In this document: piece by piece, positions 34,624-44,370 of the stretch
How positions within the stretch are numbered: the stretch's first letter is position 1
Layout: each line of letters opens with the position of its first letter
Source: Scalesia atractyloides
Taxonomy: Eukaryota; Streptophyta; Magnoliopsida; Asterales; Asteraceae
Direction: 5' to 3'
Length of the DNA: 64,000 nucleotides
NCBI GenBank assembly: GCA_947069175.1
Contig: CAMTDV010000012.1
Coordinates: 36,860,341 to 36,924,340, forward strand
The notes under the pieces: model-generated
The model's input: the letters and a program-made list of their open reading frames with translations, nothing else
What the model was told of the DNA's origin: nothing
Database searches by the model: none
Position numbers and translations under genes: made by a program

Positions 34624-35125
34624 TGTAACATCCGCGAAAAACGGGTATCCAGAAGTCCGACCTTTAAACCTCGGAAATTTTCGCAAAATAAATAACTGTT
34701 GAAAGATTTTACTCTTAAATTTAAATTCATTTATCAATTTATTTATTTATTAATTTAATTTAATTAATATCACAATTAAAATCATTAATAAAATCTGGTT
34801 AGTTTTGTTAGGTTTTAAAGTGAGTTTTTAGGTAATATGAGTTAGTAGCCAAGTTAGTTCGGATAGTAGAGTTAAGGAGTCTGATTTGTAACATTTCAAA
34901 ACTTTTAATTTAAAAAAAATAATAGTGGACAGGGATTTGAACCCAGGTCTCGTCAACAAACGAAACACTTGAGCCACTCCACCACATCAAACCTTTGTTA
35001 AAATTTCCATTTCCGAAATCCTTAAACACTGCAATCTCTTTTGAATTACCTTTACCACCCAAATGTTAAATAGCTAAACGGTTACCTCCTAATTTCGGGA
35101 CGAAATTTCCAAAAGTTTCGGAGAC
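34624..35125 (+). repeat. LTR-like segment inside the internal region, copy 1
   Basis: TGTAACATCCGCGAAAA follows a polypurine tract, exactly as a real LTR start does, yet about 500 bp later a second polypurine tract (TTTCGGAGAC) precedes the true LTR start TGTAACATTCG at 35126. The same doubling occurs in copy 2 (38903-39400). It is probably a partial LTR of a related element kept at the 3' end, acquired before the tandem duplication. Confidence 0.65.
34925..34990 (-). other. tRNA-like sequence with A and B boxes
   Basis: On the minus strand, TGGCTCAAGTG (34966-34976) fits a pol III A box and GGTTCAAATCC (34933-34943) is a perfect B box, with a 22-nt gap. The stretch starts GATGTGGTGGAGTGGC, like a tRNA acceptor and D arm. 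The spacing is short and the anticodon arm is not convincing, so this is a tRNA-derived SINE head or a tRNA pseudogene rather than a tRNA gene. In copy 2 (about 39200-39268) the B box has decayed to GGCTTTGACC. Confidence 0.5.
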
Positions 35126-35679
35126 TGTAACATTCGTAAAAAAAATGAATCCTAAAACCCGACCTGGTTTTGTAACTCGATCTGTTTTCATATTCCACGT
35201 AATTTTGTTTAATGTTTAATCAATAAAATTTCTTGGATTCTATGTTTTGATCATACAAGTTATCATATCTAGTGATTTATAGTCTTATACATGTTTTAGA
35301 CGATCTTGTAAATTCATTTCCATGTATTTTGAAGCAACCCTCCATATCTCTAAGGTCTAAAAGTAAGGTTTTCCTTAACTTAATCAAAAACTTGGAGACT
35401 TTGTGAACATACCTAGCACATCATATACAAACCTTCTTATCATCCAAACTTCATTATATACATGCCTTAAGATAAGACATTTTGTTTTGGAGGGTTTAGA
35501 TGTAAATAATAGCAAGTAAGAAGCTCTACATGTCGTATTCTTAGTTTTGTCATAAGATGACTTTCGGGTGACTTTCTTGCCAACTGTCGTATTCTTAGCA
35601 AGTAATAGCAAGTCATAAGCTCTCGAGTTAACCCAATCATGCCCCGATCACCTATTCCGTTGCGGGTCGGGGTGTGACA
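35126..35679 (+). repeat. Family A LTR 2 (shared middle), internally deleted
   Basis: It starts TGTAACATTCG after a polypurine tract and ends GGGTCGGGGTGTGACA before PBS 2, but it is only 554 bp. About 1.5 kb, including the TATA box, is missing at 35585-35598. That junction carries 14 bp (TGTCGTATTCTTAG) copied from 35531-35544 of the same LTR. Without a TATA box this LTR cannot drive transcription in the normal way. Confidence 0.8.
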
Positions 35680-36669
35680 GATTGGTATCAGAGCTATTGA
35701 CTTTAGGGATATATGATAGGTTATTAGACCCTTAGAACCTATACTCTAGTCATCTAGGACCTATGTGCTTATGTGATTTCATATTTTGTTTGACTTATGA
35801 TTTGCTATTGCTCACACATTTAAATTCCTTTCATTTCACACACAAACGCATGCAAACACTCTATTTGTTACTTGACTATGGGATACGTGCAATGTTATAA
35901 TTATGTCATGAAGTCTACATATATGTTACATATATACATATCACTCCACCTGAAATGTACCATACGAAACTTATGAAACCCTAATTTATAAGTTCTCGAT
36001 TTCCTTTAGATTTTCGAAACATTTCTCTCCATTTTCAAAATACTTATTTTTATGTTATTCAAACTTTTGTGATGTTTTTTTTCGTTTCCAAATCTCGTCA
36101 AGGTGAGTTAATGATACGGGCATGTAGTAACTGGAAGGGTTCGAGTACCGGTAGTCGGGACGTCCTGTCTAGGATTGGTATTCGTATAAATCCGAATTAA
36201 CGGACCAGTTTGCCTACCTGGGGACATCTGATGAGAGTACAAAGGACCTATTAGGCCAAAGCATGCCACACCAAACGTCGTGTGAACTAACCCCACTTTG
36301 AGGTGTCACCGTGTCCACACCTGGATGCACTCTGAATTTCATACGTTACATTCATATTTCTTGATTTTCTCCGGGTTTTAGTGTACGTTACCAGGCTAAC
36401 ACATGCGAACCATACGAAAGCCCGGTAATCATGGGGGCCCACATGATTACGAAGGTGAAGTATGGCGGCATGCAAGGCCCAATTACGAGCAAAGCCCAAG
36501 AACACTTAAATGTGTTGTGTTATCATAAGTTATTGTTTTCAAATACACCCCAAAAGTTTTCATTTTATCATATGTTTATATATATATATATATATATATT
36601 CTCTTTCGCATCCATGCTAGCCAATCTATCAACAGAATCTCACAATCTCGTTTATGTAAATTCCTGTAG

Positions 36670-37929
36670 ATGTCCTCTAGACACCTTCGTGGAGGAAAAA
36701 GAACCGGAAACTCCAGTAAATGCATGGCTACCCAAATCGCCAAGCAAATGGCTGCCATGATTCCTAACATTGTGATCCAAGTTCAACAAGACCTCGCTAA
36801 TAACCAAGTCAACCAAGTCAAACCAAACGATGTAAATGCTCCCGCAACTACATCCAAGAGCTCCTATAAACACTTCTTTGATGGTTCACGCAAATGGAAA
36901 GCACCTTCCTAAATTGTGATTGCCCTAACGATCGTAAGGTTCGTTATGCTACCGGCCGCCTCGTTGGAATAGCTCTAACCTGGTGGAACTCTGAAAAGGG
37001 TCGAAGAGGAGCTAAGGCTGTTGTGGCCCTAGCCTGGGAACAACTCAAGGAACTAATGACTCCTAGGAGTGAAATCAAGAAGTTGGAGGATGAATTCTAC
37101 CTCTTAAAGCAAAATGATGGAGACCACATGGAACAAACGTTTCCTCGAGCTGAACCAGATGGTCCCAAATATGTTCACTCCTTGTCACCGTCTCATTGAA
37201 CATTACATTAGGGGTCTTCCTTCTGGTATCCAAGATCCCGTGATGAGCACTGTACCCGCAACATTGGAAACTGCAATGGAATTAGCCACCGAACTCACCG
37301 AAAACCATATTCAAAATGGAGACTTTAAAAAGAAGGGCACAACTGACAAGGCTTCGATGGAAGAGCCAAAAGCAATCAAGGCTGAACCATCTTCCCGTTC
37401 CGATACCAAACGAAAGCATGACGGTACAAACTACGCTATTGCCTCGACCAACCCAACTTCACAAGTTGTACCCCTCCAAGCCATCCCAATCACCCAAGTG
37501 GCACCCAATCCAGCTTACCCAATCAAGAAACCCTACACTGGTCCTCACCCTCAATGCAACACCTGCCATTATCACCACCAACCCACCGTACCTTGCTGAC
37601 TGTGTGCCAATTGTGGGCGTTATGGTCATCTGAGTAACACATGTCATACTCCTCAAAACTAAGCTCCACTTTCTGCCTAAAACATGATCCAACCCTATCA
37701 ACAACCTCATTATCCCATGGTTCCATATGTTTGAGCTTGCTTTAATTGTGGTGATCCTACTCATTTCAGAAACACGTGCCCTAGGCTGGTTAACATCATC
37801 AATGCTCAAGCCCAAGCAAATCAAGTTAACCAGGCAAACCTAGCACCCCCACTAGCAAGAGGGAGAGCCTACAACATCAACACAAACCCAGTTGTGGTCA
37901 ACGACGGTGCGAACGAACAATCTAACTAG
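36670..37929 (+). pseudogene. Tekay-type gag, copy 2 (dead)
   Basis: Same layout as copy 1: start ATG at 36670, gag core ATGRLVGIALTWWN, IRGLPSGIQDPVM and zinc knuckles, last stop TAG 37927-37929. It shares with copy 1 the frame change after GDHMEQ, the TAA at about 37678 and the TGA at about 37731. Private lesions are a deletion of about 45-50 bp after 36873, between short ACTTC repeats, and a CGA-to-TGA change in the first knuckle (37597-37599). No protease or polymerase follows. Confidence 0.8.
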
Positions 37930-39400
37930 CCTTTCTCCCATCATGAAGACCCAAGACTCTGCTCCAGTTGTTTTTTTATTTTTATTCCCAATCAAGCATA
38001 TTAATAAATTCCATTTCTTGTCATGACTATTCAAGTTACCATTGTTTTCAATTTGGGTAATAATGTTTCAAGATTTCAATATTTCATATTAATGCCATTA
38101 ATGCAATTTATATCACGCTATGCCAATTTGTTTCATTACATATCTCTATACAATGATTAAATTTCATGTCATTCATGTCATCATACATCACGAAGAACCC
38201 CGTCTCATCATTTAGGGAAGTTGGGTCGTGTCTCACTTTTTCATAGACTGACCACTTCCTCATAACACACGAGAGAGGTACCGCCGTCATTTAGACTTGC
38301 TTTCTTCGGATTCAAGACTCAAGCATGGGTTGTTGTGTTTGTTTATGTTTGGTAGGTTTTAGGACGAGTCACATAGAACTAATCGTGACTTAATAACAAG
38401 GCCAATGAAAATTTGACAAGGACATCGTGGATACGCCACAGGTACTTCCTATATATAAGTGTTCTTGTCAGGTGATCAAAAGTATTGTTAGATGGTAATT
38501 GGAAGTACGGTGTAAGTAGTGTCAATCTCAATTTGGATAACGATGTGGTTGATGGTTTTGTTTTGTGAGGTAACTTTTTCATTATGACGCTCCGATTTTC
38601 TCAAAACCCCTTATCATGAGACAATATCCGGTTAGCCATCTCCGTGTTACAATGCTTTTCACTTCTACACCTCATGCATCAAAAAGCGATTCATGTTGCA
38701 GGGTATTCAACCCTTACTAGGAACGTTACCGCCTCAATCAAAATCCAAACTTCACACTCACCTAGTTATGTATATCCTTAGCATCATCGAGTTTTTATTA
38801 CCTAGCATACTCGAGATACAATCTATAAGAAACCCTATTAACTAACCCTCAAGAACGGTTCCCTCCTAATTTTAGAACGAAATTCCTAAAAGTAGGGGAG
38901 CCTGTAACATTCGCCAAAACGGGTATCCTGAAGTCCGACCTTTAAACCTCGGAAATTTTCAGGAAATAAATAATCGTTGAAAGATTTTACTCTTAAATTT
39001 AAATTCATTTATCGATTTATTTATTTATTAATTTAATTTAATTAATATCACAATTAAAATCATTAATAAAATCTAGTTAGTTTTGTTAGGTTTTAAAGTG
39101 AGTTTTTAGGTAATATGAGTTAGTAGCCAAGTTAGTTCAGATAGTAGAGTTAAGGAGTCTGATTTGGAACATTTCAAAACTTTAATTTAAAAAAAAAAAT
39201 AGTGGACTAGGTCAAAGCCAGGTCTCGTCAACAAACGAAACACTTGAGCCACTCCACCACATCAAACCTTTGTTAAAATTTCCATTTCCGAAATCCTTAA
39301 ACATTGCAATCTCTTTTGAATTACCTTTACCACCCAAATGTTAAATAGCTAAACGGTTACCTCCTAATTTCGGAACGAAATTTCTAAAAGTTTGGGAGAC
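37930..39400 (+). other. Non-coding 3' internal region and LTR-like segment, copy 2
   Basis: Counterpart of 33652-35125. It includes the polypurine tract AGTAGGGGAGCC, the LTR-like start TGTAACATTCGCC at 38903, the decayed tRNA-like block and the second polypurine tract TTTGGGAGAC before LTR 3. No gene is present. Confidence 0.7.
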
Positions 39401-41073
39401 TGTAACATTCGTAAAAAAATGAATCCTAAAACCCGACCCGTTTTTGTAACTCGATCTGTTTTCATATTCCATGTAATTTTGTTTAATGTTTAAGCAATAA
39501 AATGTCTTGGATTCTATGTTTTGATTATACATGTTATCATATCTGGTGATATATTGTCTTATACATGTTTTAGACGATCTTGTAAATTCATTTCCATGTA
39601 TTTTGAAGCAACCCTCCATATCTCTAAGGTCTAAAAGTAAGGTTTTCCTTAACTTAATCAAAAACTTGGAGACTTTGTGAACATACCTAGCACATCATAT
39701 CCAAACCTTCTTATCATCCAAACTTCATTATATACATGCCTTAAGATAAGACATTGTGTTTTGGAGGGTTTAGATGTAAATAATAGCAAGTAAGAAGCTC
39801 TACATGTCGTATTCTTATTTTTGTCATAAGATGACTTTCGGGTGACTTTCTTGCCAACTTTTCTCCATCCTTGAGCTATCATTCTGGTCCATTCAAAGCT
39901 CTGAGATATACTTGGTATACTAAGGATCAAGTAGGTTCAAATAGTGCATAAAACGGAGCTCCAGCGTAACGGGAATCGCAAATACAAGTTTTAGAAATAA
40001 CCCTCGACCCGCATCAAAACCCAAGGTTTAAGCCTAATTCTCGACACCATAGATGGTGGATTACTCTCTTCCATATGATAGTACTCTGAAAATAATGAAC
40101 TTAGGAGAAAACCGTGCGCGAAACGGAGTTATAATGAAGCGGGAATCGGGAAAACAAGTTTGGTGTTTGTTGCTGATTTGAAAGACGCGAAAATCTTATT
40201 TTAAAGTCATCCCACATCGCCCAAATCATCATTTTGTGCTCCATTTCACACCTATAAATACCCTTGCTTGGTTCTTTATAGCTTGCAACTCTTAGTTTGA
40301 GTATAAACAAGTGAAATAACCAAATTTGATGGCTCCACAAGCACAATACCCCTTTGGGTGTGGTGTGTAGTAGTTTTTATTTCCGCTTTCGACGAGGAGA
40401 TGCTGCCCTTCAAGCTCTTCTCATTTTGTAAAGTTCTTTTTCGAGGTAATCTTCCTTTCTTTTTATTATTTGTTTATTTTTTATTTCATTTATTTATTGC
40501 TTTCTTAGTTTAATTATGTTAGTTTAGGTTCTTAGTTAAGGAGCATTAGGCTCGTTAAGGTAGCCTAGTTTAGGCTCGCCTTTAGGCTTGGCGTAGCCTG
40601 GTAGAGGCTCGTTAGCCTCAACGAGTCTAACATATCATGTTCGTTCATTTAGCTATGCCTAGCATAACGTTTACCCTTTTCTTGTTGCATGTCTAACATA
40701 TGCGTTTACTCATATTTGGTTTATGCACATTTTTATTTAAATAACAAATATAACTAATTTGTTCAAATGTTTAAAAAAGATTCACTCGCCAACCTTTGTT
40801 GACCCAAAAACCATTTTTACACATGATACAGGTGAACAGGTACGAAGAGAAGATTGGACATAGGATGGCCTTAGTTAACAAGAAACAAATTAGTGCAATA
40901 TACTTGTTATAAACATCGTCTTGTGTTTGTAATTGTTTATGTGAATTATTTGTATTGTGAGACACTTGATATGAATTAATGAATATTTAAAACAAGTAAT
41001 AGCAAGTCATAAGCTCTCGAGTTAACCCAATCATGCCCCGATCACTTATTCCGCTGCGGGTCGGGGTGTGACA
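39401..41073 (+). repeat. Family A LTR 3 (3' outer)
   Basis: It starts TGTAACATTCG and ends GGGTCGGGGTGTGACA at 41073. It is followed at once by the TGTAT duplication and by family B LTR sequence rather than a PBS, confirming that it is the outer end. At 1.67 kb it lacks about 410 bp present in LTR 1 (about 30552-30985). The TATA box is at 40252-40263. Confidence 0.85.
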
Positions 41074-41078
41074 TGTAT

Positions 41079-42592
41079 AACAGATCGAGTATAAAAAGTA
41101 TGTTGTGTGTATTTGTGTATTTTGTAATTTAACATGTTACAACCCAAATTGTGTAAAAGGAAAATCGGTCAAGTGTACTCACGGTTTTGCAAGCTTCCAC
41201 TTGAGTATTCCGTGAACGGTTTGGAGAGTTGGAGGAACATCGAGTTATCCTACATGAGGAAAACGTAGGTTGGTAAGTATTCGGATGATAACGGAGGATT
41301 AGGAATTTTAAATGTACCAAAGTATGTATACGAGAAAATAATCACCTAGACTTAACACTCATTTTCGACATACCCTATTCAGGTTGATGTGTTTTCATGG
41401 GTTAAGATACTCATTAGAATCGTAACGAGAAGTTAAGCACTTAGGTGATGTAACCTAGTACCATGACGGACAATCATTCGATTATCATCAAGGGTTTGAT
41501 TAGTGTATATATATTTATATATTATATAGTATACGTAATAAATAGATCACAATCATCATGGAAATTCGTAGAAGTCATGCATGAAGGTAGGAGGATAACC
41601 TTCCTTTAACCTTTTCGTATTGGTCACCAATGCACAAGTTGTCACAAGAACAACAAGGATGGTCATGAATAAGTTAAAAATAAAAGTTGTAAAATAATCA
41701 AAATCATCAAGTGAGGTGGTGGATTGATGGTAGGATAGCCAAGGTTTCCAAGTAATCACACACTACAAGTCTTGTTTCAAGAACGAGCTTAGAAGGATAC
41801 AACACTTGTGGGTTAAAAACCTATTAAAACGGAAAGTTTCTTACACTTGGGACCTCAAATATGGTGATGTTCCATGTTGGGTTTCCATGGAAAACCTATG
41901 GAAACACTCCTAGATGTGTTCCAAGTATTAAGAAGAAGAGTAAAGAAAGGAGGTAAAGGTGAGTTAGAACTCACTTGAAAGTCTTGAACTTTCTGGATTG
42001 AGAGAGAGAGATGAATGTTCGAGGTGTGAAATGAGTGTGGGAGGAGGTGAGTATTTATAGTTGAGGTTAGGGAGGTGAGTTAGGTGAGCATTAAATGCAA
42101 GAAATACAACTAACAAACACACAATTGCCCAATCCATGAGCTAGTTGCAACAATCTATGGATTATGCCCTCTGGCGGGCCGCGAGAGAAGAATAGAAAGG
42201 CGGTCGCGGGGCGCGAGAAGCTTCGGGCCAGAAACTTTGTTGATTTTTGTCACTTTTAGTCCATGAACTTGGTTTTTCCTTCATTTCATGCTAGAACTTG
42301 GTGTTTTGTCATATTTTTAAGCGTAAAACATATATGTAAGTATATTTTGAGTATCAAGTATGAATGTATGAGTATTTGCACGTATAACAAGTATCGATTT
42401 GTATGTAAACATGTATTAAATGATAATGCATGTAAGACAAGTATGTATTAAGTATGAATTTTATTACGATCAAAGTCTCGGATTACAAGATTGGGAAATG
42501 AAATACGAATGCGATACGAATACAAGTTTCCATAAATATAAATAGGATTACACTTTCTAATTATGGAAAGTACGAAAAAGCGAGGCGTTACA
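41079..42592 (-). repeat. Family B solo LTR, right part
   Basis: It continues the LTR broken at 29264 and ends GGCGTTACA, with AATACAAGTTTCCATAAAT and GGAAAGTACGAAAA-like blocks matching 2190-2260. The minus-strand TATA box CTATAAATAC is at 42051-42060. A CpG-rich block with GGGCCGCGAGAGA and CGGGGCGCGAGAAG lies at 42173-42229, upstream of that TATA. There is no internal region, so this is a solo LTR of about 2.1 kb once the insertion is removed. Confidence 0.8.
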
Positions 42593-42597
42593 CAACC

Positions 42598-42907
42598 AAT
42601 GGCTCATCTTCAATCTCAATTGGCTCCTATCGGCTTACACTACCGGTTCGAGAGACATCTAGAGGATAGAACACTCTCCAAAAACAACAAGCACCCATGA
42701 GAGAGTTTTCATTTAGAGTCCTTGTCTCAAAACCCTACGTCAAAACGTAACTATGTCAGAACACCCCTTACGTTCCCACCGTTACAAATTTTTTGTCTAG
42801 GTTTAAACCTCTGAATACCCTAGAGTTAACATCCTCGTGGCTCTATGATTCATGCTTGCAAAAGTGAATCTATTAAGCTCTACCAATTCAACGAGCCAAG
42901 GCTTTAC
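42598..42907. other. No gene seen
   Basis: Short unique-looking spacer between the family B solo LTR and the CACTA end. No coding frame. Confidence 0.4.
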
Positions 42908-44365
42908 CACTACAAGAAAATAAAACTAGTGCAACCCTAATAAAATGTTGCATTAGGCCTTATAAAAGCTGCATTAGGCCTAATGCAACCTTTTATCAGG
43001 GGCTGCCCATTATAAGCAGTTGTATTAAACCTATTGTAACCTTTTTAAAGCCTAATGCAACCTTTTTTAGAAGTGTTGCATTTACTATTCAAATGCAACC
43101 TTTTTAGTATGCAATTTTTTACAATCTAATGCAACCTTTTTTTACTTATATTTGCAACTTTTCTAATACTAAAATGCAACTTTTATTATAGTTTAGTTAC
43201 AAAAACGCAACCTTTATTTAGACTTAATGCAACCTTTTTTTTATAGCAAATGCAACATTTTACATATTTTAGGTTCATTAATACTTCACTACGGTGGGTA
43301 AGACGAAATGAAGCATACCAAGATCTTGAACCCAGGGCCTTTTGAGCTTTCCACTAAGTCCCAGTGCATCATTACATACACATTCTCATAAACATAATGC
43401 AAAATATCTACGAACATTGACTCTAAAGAATGCCCACACCTCCATGCAACCTCACAAAGTCATCTCTGCCTAGCTCCTACTGTTATTGTTATTCCAACCC
43501 ATACCAAAACAACACTCAGGATTCAAATCTCCACTCATACTTCCCAAGTGAAAACCTTCACCTAGTACCAGTACAAAGATCCCCTCAAATGACAAATCAT
43601 TGATCACCATCGAACAAGAAATAACTTCATATTTTCGGACTAACTATTTGGCATCCTGAAACTTCACAAAACTTGGTCAAAATAATCATGGTTGATAATA
43701 ATAACAGTTAGTACCCGAACATGAAACATAGAAAAACAAATCGCTGAACAACCACAAACCCAAAATCATGGTTGATAATAATACAGTTAGTACCCAGTCA
43801 AACTAACCTAGCGACCATTAATAAAACTGGCTCCAATAGACTATAACCCTGAACAGCCACAAATCCTAAATCACCACTTGATCTACGTACTACTTCAAAA
43901 CTTTTAAGTTAGTACTAACCTCTACTCTCACTTCTCATCACCACAAGAAAAAAAAACTATTAACTAACTTCCACTTTATATTTTATCGAGTGACACAGAA
44001 AACTCCAAGAAATAAATTACATGCTTTCTTGTATGGGCCAATGGCTAAAAAAATATTTCTCCTTTTTTATGGTCAACCAAAATATCACACTAGACAAAGA
44101 AAACATATATCTCGTTTAATTGGTCCTCTTGGTGTTCCGGTTCAAAGCAAACAAAAATGGAAATACTTTTCTCTCTTGAATGTCAGCTCTAAACGCCCAC
44201 AACCTGCTAAGAACAAATTGCGATGGCGAGATATTTGGATGATTCTCAACAGAGGCTATCGATGCCGACACTAACCTAACCCTATTTGCAATTCTTCAAC
44301 CTTTTAATGAACAACACGGGTAATCGACCTCCTCTACGAGTCATTTCCTGTGCAATGAACCATGT
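42908..44365. mobile_element. CACTA-type transposon left end and interior fragment
   Basis: It starts with the canonical terminus CACTACAAGAAAA (42908-42920). Subterminal repeats of the form AATGCAACCTTTTT follow, in both orientations (about 42930-43260), as in EnSpm/CACTA elements. The interior is AT-rich. A tRNA-like B box (GGTTCAAGATC, minus strand, near 43320) lies within. A 94-codon open frame (43990-44274) ending NRGYRCRH has no family I recognise. The opposite terminus is not seen, and the chromovirus at 44371 is inserted beside it. Confidence 0.6.
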
Positions 44366-44370
44366 GTTTA

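Larger units (their letters stand above)
29265..41073 (+). mobile_element. Tandem gag-only retroelement array: LTR-int-LTR-int-LTR
   Basis: Three family A LTRs (29265-31349, 35126-35679, 39401-41073) alternate with two near-identical internal regions (31350-35125, 35680-39400). The whole array is flanked by TGTAT (29260-29264 and 41074-41078), so it occupies one integration site and shares its middle LTR. That arrangement comes from unequal recombination between LTRs of one insertion. Each internal region has a PBS and a Tekay-type gag but no protease, reverse transcriptase or integrase, so the family is nonautonomous and would need proteins in trans. Confidence 0.85.

Noticed and set aside
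43290..43370. tRNA-like block with B box GGTTCAAGATC on the minus strand
   Set aside because: The A box and acceptor stem are not convincing. At most a decayed SINE head.
43990..44274. 94-codon ATG frame inside the CACTA fragment
   Set aside because: I could not assign it to transposase or TNPA-like proteins and saw no splice support. Kept only as a note within that element.
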